The position numbers were made by a program, and so were the translations under genes. The notes under the pieces were generated by a model. The model made no database searches, was not told the origin of the DNA, and was given only the letters and a program-made list of their open reading frames with translations. Shown here piece after piece: positions 17,201-25,169 of a DNA stretch of 51,108 bases; the first letter of the stretch is position 1, and the number at the start of each line of letters is the position of its first letter. The stretch is from Hyphococcus sp. (GTDB lineage: Bacteria; Pseudomonadota; Alphaproteobacteria; Caulobacterales; Parvularculaceae). The DNA lies in contig JAJFGD010000147.1 in NCBI GenBank assembly GCA_021776315.1, positions 1 to 51,108 on the forward strand. Reading direction: 5' to 3'.

Positions 17201-17422
17201 GTTCAACAGGTCTTCGACGCGAGTCGCGCCGCGTGTATCAACCTCAGACGCGTCAACCTGGAAAACCGGGCTGGCGGAATTGAGATTGGCTTGGTTCAAA
17301 CGTGAACCGGTGACGATGATTGTATCATCACCTTGTGCGAATGCCGGTGCAGCCATTGCTGCAGCAACACCCGTAAGCATCGTTGAGCGTAAAAATCGCC
17401 CTACGAGACGTGAGTTTTTCAT
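14216..17422 (-). CDS. TonB-dependent outer-membrane receptor
   Basis: This 1068-residue receptor imports a substrate across the outer membrane using TonB energy. The signal peptide ends near 'PAFA-QGDD', followed by a TonB-box-like 'DDTIIVTGSRL'. The plug domain (about residues 35-190) carries 'TRVEDLLNILPQAF', 'TLNLRGLGSLRTLVLIDGKR' and 'VERVDIVTGGASAVYGSDAL'. The long beta-barrel contains 'VRLRGQFQRAVRAPNVIELF' and 'NPLLNPEKSDTYTFGIVYTP', and ends in alternating aromatic strands ('GRYIFFGVNISM'). The ATG at 17422 has GGAGGG eight bases upstream. The size fits receptors for complex peptides or saccharides. Substrate is unknown. It is flanked by two TPR-oxygenase genes. Confidence 0.95.
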   Translation of the reverse strand: MKNSRLVGRFLRSTMLTGVAAAMAAPAFAQGDDTIIVTGSRLNQANLNSASPVFQVDASEVDTRGATRVEDLLNILPQAFAGQTSDVANGASGTSTLNLRGLGSLRTLVLIDGKRLPYGGPRISSANLDLIPAQLVERVDIVTGGASAVYGSDALAGVANFIMRRDFEGIEFDGQVGFYQDGNGDEFHEAVLAANGIAAPGGGLDGRDVLASITFGANTADGRGNVTAFFSYQDQNEIRQDARDYSTCAHTGAGPGPTTIGGIGCVGSSTFRRFFTPGFTPQTMVAGVGTEGDALPAGAVVNGPSDGGDLFLNEDGGFVPFTGAGSQTFNFAPDNFIQRPIERFNFAAFARYELTDNIEAYMDFGYTTNRTDAQIAFSGSFFRPFSVNCANPFLDGILTTGQTLADSLGCNTPAQTPVLSAMDVDMNGMLDDQVLFDDDGDPLTAPVPVFTEGATPTSVPLTFGYRNVTGDPRNTFNDFATFRIVGGFRGTIGDNWNWDAFGQFSRTTNVSISSGDLNFANLQDALNVVDNGSGPVCASGNANCIPFNVFQRGADGSSLVSLSAAQSAQGAGFRNGNTEQKIIGATIAGDLGEYGFQFPWAENSIQLLVGAEWREDQLVSQPDDVSQIPGGRGFTGVGGGTLPVAGEVSLWELFMETQIPLIEGKTFFEEFGINGAYRYSNYETDGNGVQNSFDTHTFSAGISWVPVDDVRLRGQFQRAVRAPNVIELFTGQNTGLFNASATNGIFDPCATATPNATAAQCAFTGVSGAQFGSIPDNPAGQLNAVTGGNPLLNPEKSDTYTFGIVYTPSWLPGFNFAADYFDITINDAIATVPPQTALNQCIASGDPAFCGLITRDGFGSLFLSNFLPSGALAGVFGTNTNISNLATRGLDISAGYGLDLADMGLGNMGSLNLGYVSTTLFELSSIPVPGVTTTTECKGLYRGSCGGPNPTYRHRLLTTWQSPWNIDVTATWRYYGEVTLDTGQSTGGVFTPTGNVADDTLDAANYLDLAAQWYVRENVTLRAGVQNVFGRDPEFTTAAGTAPGNGDTFPGTYDPAGRYIFFGVNISM

Positions 17423-17672
17423 TATTGTATCCCTCCGAGTTAAACATTTCACGGCCTGACCCGACAGACAAAACCGTAAACCGTAGTTCGCCCCCCCCGT
17501 TATCCAAAGGGCACGATGTCGCCGGTTGGCAGACCGACGGCTAATCGCCAAGCTATGTTCGAGAGGTCAATCAGGTCAACATGCAAGTGAGGCCCACGGG
17601 GACTCTCACAAAGAGTGTGGCAATATCACAACAAATATACCTAATGAATTGTTAATATAGCCAGTACACCCG

Positions 17673-19082
17673 CTAGGTTGGGGGGGCTGCGGGGACAATA
17701 TCTGAAGCTACGGTTAACCGGGCATTGCCCGAATCGAAGCGTTCCGTACCGTGCCACATGTATGAAGGGAATATCGCCATCACCCCAGGCTCCGGTTTGA
17801 CGTATTTTTCGGGCGGAAGCTCAGGCGACGTCGCAACGCCAGGCTCGCCAAATTTTAGCCAGCCAGCCTTATCATGCCCTGGATCGTCCTCAGCCAAACG
17901 CAGGTGACATGCCGAAGAAAGCCACCCTTGCGGATGCACGTGATTAACGTGAAACCCGCTTGGCTTCAGGCTGACAGAGAAAGTGCTGAACATGCGAAAA
18001 CCGCCAATATTGCGGGATCGGAGCGGGTCAACGCCCGCTTCTAAGCGGTCCACATAGCGCTGGACCGGCCCAGAACATGCCTCACGAAATGCCCGAAGCG
18101 CCGGATGGTCTGAGCCATTGATCGACGAAATTTGGCTGCCATGGCGCACAGACTGATGAAAAGGGTGGGTCTTGAATTGATGGGCGGCGTCCAATCCTTC
18201 AATTAAATCATCAAGATAGGCCTCTGCACTGTTCCATCCCTTTGGTGCATCTAGCGGTGAGGTAAATACAAATGCGTCGTAATCGTAGAGCACGTGGTAT
18301 CGCTCATCACCAAGGAGCCGGAGCGCGGTCGCATGCAGGGCGATGAAAAGCTGGTTCAAAGGCGTCCGGTTTAGCAGTGTTTGCGCGACTTGTGCCGCGC
18401 CGCGAGGGTCCCCATTCGCCAATAACGCTTGGCAAAAGCCAGCGACAACGCTGTCGTTATTTGGTGCTTTTCCAGCGGCCCGTTCGCCAAATTCCAGGGC
18501 TTCGTCATAGCGCTTCACCGCAAGCGCCGAATTGCAAGCTGCCAATTCCAACAAGGGGTCACCGCCCGAAAGGCGCGCGGCCTCTTTAAGGACAGCATAT
18601 TCTGTATCATGGTCGCCTGTCTGCCCATAAATTTGTGCACGTGCGAGATGAAGTGGCCCACTCGTCGGATTGGCCAATAAAGTCTCGTTCAACAACGCCA
18701 GCGCCTGATCCCGGTCACCAGTTTTCATCCAGATCAGCTGCGCTAGTTCCAAATGGGCGTCAGGGTTGACTGGATTCATCTGCACGAGATGCCGAAATGT
18801 GGACTCAGCCTCGTCAAAATCGCGATTTCCCGACAAAACCCGACCGAATACCAACCAACTTTCCGGTGCGTTTAGACCCTTTGAAAAGGCCTTACGCATC
18901 ACCTCTACAGCTTCGCGATTTCGTCCCGCCTCCCCGAGGACAGCGGCATAATTGTGCAGAACCGCCACATTGTCCGGGGCGCTTTCAACCATGGAGCCGA
19001 GCACCTCAAGTGCCTCCACATGGCGACCTTCTGTTTTCAGCGCGCGCGCATCATCGGTGAGTTCATTCAAGGATTTGGACAC
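17673..19082 (-). CDS. TPR protein with C-terminal 2OG-Fe(II) oxygenase domain
   Basis: This 469-residue protein has about seven TPR units in residues 1-245 ('AVLHNYAAVLGEAGRNREAV', 'PDAHLELAQLIWMKTGDRDQ'). A putative 2-oxoglutarate/Fe(II) oxygenase domain follows from about residue 300. Likely metal ligands are in 'FHVNHVHPQGWLSSACHLRL' (about residue 378) and 'PSYMWHGTERF' (about 443), with Arg in 'NARLTVASD' for 2-oxoglutarate. 'FPSYMWHGTERF' is typical of the TIGR02466-type oxygenases. No signal peptide is present. The gene is upstream of, and co-directional with, the TonB receptor 250 bases away, so a joint role is likely. Confidence 0.88.
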   Translation of the reverse strand: MSKSLNELTDDARALKTEGRHVEALEVLGSMVESAPDNVAVLHNYAAVLGEAGRNREAVEVMRKAFSKGLNAPESWLVFGRVLSGNRDFDEAESTFRHLVQMNPVNPDAHLELAQLIWMKTGDRDQALALLNETLLANPTSGPLHLARAQIYGQTGDHDTEYAVLKEAARLSGGDPLLELAACNSALAVKRYDEALEFGERAAGKAPNNDSVVAGFCQALLANGDPRGAAQVAQTLLNRTPLNQLFIALHATALRLLGDERYHVLYDYDAFVFTSPLDAPKGWNSAEAYLDDLIEGLDAAHQFKTHPFHQSVRHGSQISSINGSDHPALRAFREACSGPVQRYVDRLEAGVDPLRSRNIGGFRMFSTFSVSLKPSGFHVNHVHPQGWLSSACHLRLAEDDPGHDKAGWLKFGEPGVATSPELPPEKYVKPEPGVMAIFPSYMWHGTERFDSGNARLTVASDIVPAAPPT

Positions 19083-19202
19083 GATTGATGCCTTTTATCT
19101 GTCTGTAATTATTGACTTAATAGCGGCACACCAAATAGCTGCGCCGAGAATTTGATCCTAGCAGAAATGTCAGCGAAACATGCTGTCAGAAAAGGCGGCA
19201 AA

Positions 19203-20054
19203 ATGACCTACAAAGACTTGGAAGTAGCAGTCTCCTCAACGATTACCATGCGGGGTCGCCATTATCACGGTGGTGTTCGCACGCCGGTAATCTGCCTTCA
19301 CGGCCTGACACGCAATGCACAAGATTTTTCGGATCTCGCCCCCAAACTGGCGAAACTTGGGCATGACGTGGTGACTATTAGCTTCCGTGGTCGGGGCGCT
19401 TCGGATCGCGATCGCGACTATCTGAATTATCACCCGGAAACGTATTGCGACGATGTCATAGCGCTACTCGATGCTATCCACGCGCCACAAGCCATTTTTG
19501 TCGGCACCTCGCTTGGGGGCATTGTGACAATGTTGCTGAATGCTACGCAGCCAGAACGGGTAAAAGCGGCGATCCTCAACGATGTCGGGCCAGAGTTAGC
19601 CCCTGAAGGCATCATGCGTATCGCTGGCTATGTTGGGGTGGCGGGAGAACCGGTCGCGGATCTTGAAGCGGCAATCACGCGCATCAAGGAGATCAACGCC
19701 GTCGCCTTTCCTGACGCTAGCGAAGCCGATTGGCGGTTATTTGCGGAACGGACTTTTCGTCAAATGCCTGACGGCCAATGGGTACTAGATTATGATCCCA
19801 ATATTGCCCGCGCCCTTATGGAACTCGGTCCAGCACCTGATTTATGGCCAGCGTTTAAAAGCCTGGTTGACACACCAACGCTCGTCATACGCGGCATGCT
19901 GAGTGATCTTTTGACACCGCCGATCATCGATAAAATGCGCAAAGCGCACCCGGCATTTCAATTTACTGAGGTTCCACGAGTTGGTCACGCACCAATGATG
20001 ACAGAACCCGCAGCATGGAATGCAATTGCGGCATTTCTAAAAACACTGGATTAA
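19203..20054 (+). CDS. Alpha/beta-fold hydrolase
   Basis: This 283-residue alpha/beta hydrolase has the oxyanion motif 'VICLHGLTRNAQDF', the nucleophile elbow 'GTSLGGIVTML' (Ser near residue 102) and the catalytic His in 'RVGHAPMMTEP' near the C-terminus. The acid is probably in 'GMLSDLLTP'. No signal peptide is visible, so it acts in the cytoplasm. The start is uncertain: ATG at 19203 follows AAAGGCGG and gives the family-length protein, while ATG 19167 and an earlier codon at 19152 are in frame. It heads a co-directional group with the exported RidA and metallo-hydrolase genes. Substrate is unknown. Confidence 0.85.
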   Translation: MTYKDLEVAVSSTITMRGRHYHGGVRTPVICLHGLTRNAQDFSDLAPKLAKLGHDVVTISFRGRGASDRDRDYLNYHPETYCDDVIALLDAIHAPQAIFVGTSLGGIVTMLLNATQPERVKAAILNDVGPELAPEGIMRIAGYVGVAGEPVADLEAAITRIKEINAVAFPDASEADWRLFAERTFRQMPDGQWVLDYDPNIARALMELGPAPDLWPAFKSLVDTPTLVIRGMLSDLLTPPIIDKMRKAHPAFQFTEVPRVGHAPMMTEPAAWNAIAAFLKTLD

Positions 20055-20095
20055 GTTAAAAACACGTCAGCGAAACAAAATAGAGGTCAATGATT

Positions 20096-20662
20096 ATGTT
20101 TATGAGAAAACGAGTCGGATTCAGTATTGCAGTTGCTCTTCTTTCCTTAAACATTCAGCATGCTGCATATGCTGACGAAGCCAATACACAAGCTGAACCA
20201 TATGACCCCGAGGCACGGCTGGAAGCGCTCAATATCACATTGCCAGTACCACCCACTCCTGTTGCAAATTACGTCAATGGGGTGCGCACCGGGAATTTGA
20301 TATTCCTAGCAGGCAAAGGGCCAAAGCGCGCGGACGGCACTGAAATTACTGGAAAACTTGGTGCCGATGTCAGTATCGAAGAAGGATATGAAGGCGCAAG
20401 ACTAACAGCGATCAATCAACTCGCGGTCTTAAAAGATATGCTTGGTGACTTGGATCGTGTAACGCGCGTGGTCAAAGTATTGGGCATGGTCAATTCCGAT
20501 CCTGAATTCGTGGACCAACCGGCAGTCATTAATGGTTTTTCTGACTTAATTGTTGACGTCTTCGGAGAGCGTGGACGACATGCACGCGCGGCTGTCGGTA
20601 TGGCGTCGCTTCCGAGAGGCCAAGCTGTCGAAATTGAAATGATCGTGGAAGTACGGGACTAA
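20096..20662 (+). CDS. Exported RidA/YjgF-family protein
   Basis: This is a 188-residue protein made of a signal peptide ('FSIAVALLSLNIQHAAYADE') and a RidA domain. The family's active-site arginine appears to be present in 'RHARAAVGMASLPRGQAVEI', with the usual 'GNLIFLAGKGPKRADG' and 'RVVKVLGMVNSDPEF' segments. Cytoplasmic RidA deaminates reactive enamines/imines from PLP enzymes; a periplasmic location is less common and implies a different substrate. The start at 20096 has GAGG nine bases upstream; ATG 20090 is too close to it. The gene lies 36 bases after the hydrolase stop and 11 bases before the next gene. Confidence 0.85.
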   Translation: MFMRKRVGFSIAVALLSLNIQHAAYADEANTQAEPYDPEARLEALNITLPVPPTPVANYVNGVRTGNLIFLAGKGPKRADGTEITGKLGADVSIEEGYEGARLTAINQLAVLKDMLGDLDRVTRVVKVLGMVNSDPEFVDQPAVINGFSDLIVDVFGERGRHARAAVGMASLPRGQAVEIEMIVEVRD

Positions 20663-20672
20663 GGAAAAAACA

Positions 20673-21623
20673 ATGCGCAACGCACGCTCAATTCAAAATC
20701 TTCTTGTCGCAATCATTCTTCCTCTATGCATCTCAACGCAGTTTAATGCGCAAGCTTCATCATCGCAGACCGACGGTCTGCAATTTAAATATCTCGGTGC
20801 TGCGGGATGGGAAATTTCAGATGGAAATATTGTTGTACTGATTGACCCTTATATTTCACGACTGAAATATACAGATCGCGGACACCCAGATGATGAGCGC
20901 CGTGCTTTCAAGCGCGATGATAGAGCGATTTCAGATGAAGCATTGATCGATAAAACGATTTCAAGAGCCGATTTTATCTTGGTGCACCATTCCCATTTTG
21001 ATCATTTGGGGGATGTTCCCTACATCGCCATGAAGACCGGCGCAAAAGTCATTGGTACAGAAACCACAATGGCAATATTGCGCGCATATGGCATTCCCGA
21101 TGAGCAATTATATGCGGTCGGGGGTGGTGAAGATTATCAGTTTGAGAATTTCTCCGTTCGGGTCGTGCCATCTATTCACTCAGCACTGAATGAAAAGCAC
21201 TATATCGATTCCAGGCGATACAACCGAGACACAAAACTGAAGGCACCTTTGCGCATCAATCAGTTTATTGAGGGCGGGTCGCTAATGTTTTTGGCTAGAT
21301 TTGTAAATCACGATGTTCTCACTATGGGATCAATGAATTTTGTCGAGCGCGAATTGCAAGGTCTCAATCCGGACATCTTACTCGCGGGTATCAATGGCTC
21401 AAGAATGGGACTTTATGAGTATGATCGGCGCCTTGTCGAAGTGACAGGCAGGCCCGCTACAATTATTCCAACTCATTGGGATAGCTTCAGTCACCCCTAT
21501 AGCTTTTCCCAAGAAGCAAACGTGACTTCAAAGCTCCACCCTTTTGTAGACACGGTGAAAACATTATCGCCGGAATCACAAGTCATAATTCCCGTTCACT
21601 TAGAACCCTTTGTCGTGGAGTAA
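20673..21623 (+). CDS. Exported MBL-fold metallo-hydrolase (UlaG-like)
   Basis: This is a 316-residue metallo-beta-lactamase-fold hydrolase with a signal peptide (hydrophobic 'LLVAIILPLCISTQF' then 'NAQASS'). The metal-binding motif is in 'ILVHHSHFDHLGDVPYIA' (HxHxDH, about residues 106-111), with a later His in 'VRVVPSIHSALNEKHY' and another in 'TIIPTHWDSFSHPY'. 'FKYLGAAGWEISDGNIVVLI' at the start resembles the UlaG/YtnP-like branch. AAGGAAAAAAC precedes the ATG. It is co-transcribed with the exported RidA protein, so both probably act in the periplasm. Substrate is unknown. Confidence 0.86.
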   Translation: MRNARSIQNLLVAIILPLCISTQFNAQASSSQTDGLQFKYLGAAGWEISDGNIVVLIDPYISRLKYTDRGHPDDERRAFKRDDRAISDEALIDKTISRADFILVHHSHFDHLGDVPYIAMKTGAKVIGTETTMAILRAYGIPDEQLYAVGGGEDYQFENFSVRVVPSIHSALNEKHYIDSRRYNRDTKLKAPLRINQFIEGGSLMFLARFVNHDVLTMGSMNFVERELQGLNPDILLAGINGSRMGLYEYDRRLVEVTGRPATIIPTHWDSFSHPYSFSQEANVTSKLHPFVDTVKTLSPESQVIIPVHLEPFVVE

Positions 21624-21679
21624 TTATTCGCTTCACAGACATTAGTTAAACCACAAACGACAATGCGCTGACGCACAGC

Positions 21680-22423
21680 TTACTCTTTAATATCGTGAAT
21701 GCCGCACTCTGTTTTTGCCGCACCGCGCCAACGCCCGGCACGCACATCACTATCATCAGCAACAGGATGGGTGCATGGCCAACAACCAATCGATGGATAC
21801 CCTTGCGTCACCAACGGGTGCGGGGGCAATTCATGGTTTTCAACGTAGTTTGTCACAGCGTCCTTAGACCAACGAATGAGTGGGTTTACTTTGATGTGTG
21901 TTTGCGTTGCCTCAAATGCTGGCAAGTGCATTCGTCCACCCCCATGAAACTGTTTGCGACCAGTAATCCAAGCATCAAATTCTGACAGCACTTCAGTAAG
22001 CGGTTCGACCTTGCGCAAGGTGCAACATCCATCAGGGTCGGTCTTCCATAAATTTCCATCGCCATCACGTGCCGAAACAGCATCACCTTCTGGCAGAACA
22101 TTGATCACATTTGTCAGACCGAGTTTTGTGACTAACTTGGCTCGATAACTTAATGTCTGTGCAAAATGTTTTTGGGTGTCCAGAAAAATGACGGGAATTG
22201 CAGGATCAATTTCCGAAACCAAATGCAATAATGTGGCTGACTCAGATCCAAACGAAGATACCAAGGCAATTCGACCGCTAAATTCAACTTTGATCGCATG
22301 CTCCAATAGTACGCTCGCGCTTGCCGAGCGAAAGCGCATCGCCAAACTCCGTGCACGCATATCAAGCAAGCTCGCTCTACCCTCGACAGGGGCAGGTGTT
22401 GCCGATGAAAATTGGACAGTCAT
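21680..22423 (-). CDS. cysH: Adenylyl-sulfate (APS) reductase CysH
   Basis: This 247-residue thiol-dependent reductase makes sulfite from activated sulfate. The nucleotide-binding loop is 'ALVSSFGSESATLLHL'. The paired cysteines 'DGCCTLRKVEPL' (about residue 134) and 'IGCWPCTHPV' (about residue 219) form the CC...CxxC set that binds a 4Fe-4S cluster and marks the APS-using type rather than the PAPS type. The catalytic cysteine is in 'TECGIHDIKE' at the C-terminus. It is the last gene of the sulfate-assimilation operon, 34 bases after the DUF934 gene. Confidence 0.93.
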   Translation of the reverse strand: MTVQFSSATPAPVEGRASLLDMRARSLAMRFRSASASVLLEHAIKVEFSGRIALVSSFGSESATLLHLVSEIDPAIPVIFLDTQKHFAQTLSYRAKLVTKLGLTNVINVLPEGDAVSARDGDGNLWKTDPDGCCTLRKVEPLTEVLSEFDAWITGRKQFHGGGRMHLPAFEATQTHIKVNPLIRWSKDAVTNYVENHELPPHPLVTQGYPSIGCWPCTHPVADDSDVRAGRWRGAAKTECGIHDIKE

Positions 22424-22457
22424 GATAGGTAAACCAAACTAACGTTCGACAGCCCCG

Positions 22458-22916
22458 CTAGGCCGCGGCCGCACATTGGCCGCGTCTTTGCCAGACCGGA
22501 TCAACCGCGTCTGCTGCTACTTGATAGGCGAATGAAAAAACACGCAATGCATCTTGCATCACCAATATATCATCCATTTCAAACGCATCGATTCCGCAAC
22601 GGGACATGAAAAAAATCTGGTCAGTCAAAACATCGCCTCGAGCCCGGATCTCGCCTGTGTATCCAATTCGCTCGCGCAACAATCGCGCCTGACTATAGGC
22701 TCTACCATCTGTAAACGAAGGGAAATTCAGAATAATAGAAGCAAAACCATCAATATCTTTTTCGATATCATCGAGCGACGCATCGTTAGAAACAACCAAT
22801 GCGGTCGCACTAGCATGCGCTTGCGGGTTCGCGCGCCAGTCATCTAACGACACCTCTTGCAAAGGTTCGTCAAATGCCGGCAATAATCGATCATCATTGA
22901 GTTTAAGCAGCGGCAT
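22458..22916 (-). CDS. DUF934 protein of the sulfite reductase operon
   Basis: This 152-residue protein of the DUF934 family is nearly always encoded next to ferredoxin-type sulfite reductase and CysH in proteobacteria. Characteristic segments are 'FPSFTDGRAYSQARLLRERI', 'GYTGEIRARGDVLTDQIFFM' and 'RCGIDAFEM'. The ATG at 22916 has AAGGAGG four to five bases upstream and overlaps the end of cysI by 14 bases. Its biochemical role is not established; linkage suggests a helper for sulfite reductase. Confidence 0.9.
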   Translation of the reverse strand: MPLLKLNDDRLLPAFDEPLQEVSLDDWRANPQAHASATALVVSNDASLDDIEKDIDGFASIILNFPSFTDGRAYSQARLLRERIGYTGEIRARGDVLTDQIFFMSRCGIDAFEMDDILVMQDALRVFSFAYQVAADAVDPVWQRRGQCAAAA

Positions 22917-24558
22917 AAAGCGCCTCCTTAAATGGTTCGGCACCAATGCGCCGGTAGGTATCTAGAAATCGCTCGTTTGGGATTTTCGCGTGACGATAGA
23001 AAGCAACCAGTTTTTCAACAGCATCGACAACTTCGTTTGACGACAATCCACGCCCGGCAATTTCACCAATAGATGCGTCCGCACCACCCGAACCACCAAG
23101 GGTAACCTGGTAAAATTCCTCGCCCTTTTTATCGACGCCAAGAATTCCGATATGACCTACATGATGATGCCCGCAGGCATTGATGCACCCAGAGATTTTG
23201 ATCTTCAATTCGCCAAGCTCTTCTTGCAAACCCAGATTTGCGAAACGTTCGGATATGCGCTGAGCAATCGGAATAGAACGGGTATTCGCAAGCGCGCAGT
23301 AATCCAAACCAGGACATGCAATGATATCGCTAACCAACCCGATATTGGCTGTGTCGAGACATGCCGCCTTAAGCCGCTTGTAAACGATATAGAGGTCGCC
23401 TTTTTTTACATGAGGCAGAACGAGATTTTGTTCATGCGTTGCACGAATTTCGTCATGCGAATATCGCTCCGCAATGTCGGCCACAGCCTCCATTTGTGCG
23501 TCTGTAATATCACCCGGAATTCCACCGATTGCCTTAAGAGAAACATTGACGATAGCATATCCAGAAATCTTGTGAGCGACGGTATTTACGCGTAGCCAAC
23601 GATCAAAATCACCGTCGACCGCACGTTGTTCGTTCATTTCCACACTTTCAACCGCCAACTTTTCAAATGGCGGCGGCGCAAAATAGTTTTGAATTCGTGA
23701 AATTTCCGCTCGAAGAAGATCAATCCCGTTGTCTTTGATCTGCGCCCACTCCGCCTCAACCAGGCGTGCGAATTCTTCCGGCCCTTCCGCATTGAGCAAG
23801 ATCTTAATTCGCGCTTTATATTTGTTGTCGCGACGACCGGACAAATTATAGACGCGCAACACCGCCTCCAAATAAGAGAGTAAATTCTCCTCTGGTAGAA
23901 ACGAACGAATGGTGTGCCCGACATATGGCGTGCGACCGAGACCGCCACCGACAATGACCTCAAACCCGACTTTGCCTACATCGTTTTTATGCAAACGTAG
24001 CCCAATATCATGCACGCGAACTGCCGCGCGATCATTGTCAGATGCCGTGATCGCGATTTTAAATTTCCGTGGCAGGAATGAAAATTCCGGATGAAACGTC
24101 GACCATTGGCGGATCATCTCTCCATAAGGGCGCGGGTCAGCAACTTCATCAGCCGCTGCACCCCCATATTGGTCAGATGTCACATTGCGAATGCAATTGC
24201 CCGAGGTTTGTATCGCATGCATCTCAACCTCTGCGAGTTCATCAAGAATGTCTGGAACATCTACAAGTGCCGGCCAATTGAATTGCAAATTCTGACGCGT
24301 CGTAAAATGACCATAGCCTTTGTCATAATTGCGCGCGATATGGGCCAATTTGCGCATTTGCTTTGATGACAACGATCCATAAGGAATGGCCACGCGCAGC
24401 ATATAAGCGTGCAGCTGTAAATAGAGCCCATTCATAAGCCGTAGCGGCTTAAACTGCTCCTCTGTCAACGCACCCGAAAGGCGTCGCTCAACTTGGTTAC
24501 GAAATTGGTCGACTCGCTCCTTTACGAGCGTCGCATCAAACTCATCATATCGGTACAT
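22903..24558 (-). CDS. cysI: Sulfite reductase (siroheme hemoprotein) CysI
   Basis: This 551-residue siroheme/4Fe-4S enzyme reduces sulfite to sulfide. Substrate/siroheme residues lie in 'YGHFTTRQNLQFNW' and 'TSGNCIRNVTSDQYGG'. The cluster-siroheme cysteines are in 'CPGLDYCALANTRS' (about residue 417) and 'SGCINACGHHHVGHIGILG' (about residue 459), the CX5C...CX3C pattern. The length and operon (cysG, DUF2849, DUF934, cysH, no cysJ in the window) fit the ferredoxin/nitrite-reductase-like form. Nitrite reductase is the main alternative, but the cysH linkage argues for sulfite. Confidence 0.93.
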   Translation of the reverse strand: MYRYDEFDATLVKERVDQFRNQVERRLSGALTEEQFKPLRLMNGLYLQLHAYMLRVAIPYGSLSSKQMRKLAHIARNYDKGYGHFTTRQNLQFNWPALVDVPDILDELAEVEMHAIQTSGNCIRNVTSDQYGGAAADEVADPRPYGEMIRQWSTFHPEFSFLPRKFKIAITASDNDRAAVRVHDIGLRLHKNDVGKVGFEVIVGGGLGRTPYVGHTIRSFLPEENLLSYLEAVLRVYNLSGRRDNKYKARIKILLNAEGPEEFARLVEAEWAQIKDNGIDLLRAEISRIQNYFAPPPFEKLAVESVEMNEQRAVDGDFDRWLRVNTVAHKISGYAIVNVSLKAIGGIPGDITDAQMEAVADIAERYSHDEIRATHEQNLVLPHVKKGDLYIVYKRLKAACLDTANIGLVSDIIACPGLDYCALANTRSIPIAQRISERFANLGLQEELGELKIKISGCINACGHHHVGHIGILGVDKKGEEFYQVTLGGSGGADASIGEIAGRGLSSNEVVDAVEKLVAFYRHAKIPNERFLDTYRRIGAEPFKEALYAAA

Positions 24559-25169
24559 TATGCGTTCCCAACTGGCTTGATATCGAGTTGTCGTTCAACG
24601 CGCGTAATCCAACGGCGCACACCGGGATAATCGGACAAATCAAATCCGCCTTCATGGGCAACCCGAGTATAAGCAACCACCGCAATGTCCGCGAGCGTCA
24701 ATGTGATGCCGACGAGAAAGTCATTGTCCAATAATGTGCGCTCCATCAACGCAAGCGCTGCATAGCCTCTTGGCAGCCATTCGCTATCGATTTCTTCATC
24801 GGCGAGTTTTTTGTAGGCTTTTCGAAACCGGCGCCCAGCAATATAGGGTTCGTGGGAATTTTGCTCCCAGAACAACCACTGAAAAACTTGCGCCCGCTCA
24901 TATGGATCTTGTGGTAACAAACTGCCACCAAAATTCTCGGCCAGATATGTCATGATGGCGTTTGATTGGGTAATGACCCGCCCGTCAGGTAAAACAGCTG
25001 CCGGAATTTGCCCGAACGGGTTAACGGCCAAGAAATCGTCGCGGCGCGTATCACCATTGAGGATATCTAGTGGAATCCATTCAATGTCGGCACGCAAATA
25101 CTCCGCCGTCCATTTCGCTTTTAAGCAATTGCCGCTGATCGGGTCGCCAAAGAGTTTTAATTTGCTCAT
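24558..25169 (-). CDS. Glutathione S-transferase family protein
   Basis: This 203-residue protein has an N-terminal thioredoxin-fold domain ('KLKLFGDPISGNCLKAKWT', cis-Pro in 'NPFGQIPAAVL', then 'QSNAIMTYLAENFGG') and a helical C-terminal domain ('FLVGITLTLADIAVVAYTRV'). A Ser/Cys pair near residues 12-15 is the likely catalytic region. It is embedded between the DUF2849 gene (4-base overlap) and cysI (1-base overlap), so it is translationally tied to sulfur assimilation. The natural substrate is unknown. Confidence 0.88.
   Translation of the reverse strand: MSKLKLFGDPISGNCLKAKWTAEYLRADIEWIPLDILNGDTRRDDFLAVNPFGQIPAAVLPDGRVITQSNAIMTYLAENFGGSLLPQDPYERAQVFQWLFWEQNSHEPYIAGRRFRKAYKKLADEEIDSEWLPRGYAALALMERTLLDNDFLVGITLTLADIAVVAYTRVAHEGGFDLSDYPGVRRWITRVERQLDIKPVGNA

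Noticed and set aside
17490-17500. C8 run upstream of the receptor, considered as a phase-variation tract
   Set aside because: It is outside any coding frame and does not sit at promoter spacing; a G7 run at the end of the TPR-oxygenase gene is also at its last codons where slippage would have little effect.
17423-17551. 43-residue N-terminal extension of the TonB receptor
   Set aside because: The signal peptide and GGAGGG ribosome site place the start at 17422; the extension is Arg-rich and unlike any export signal.
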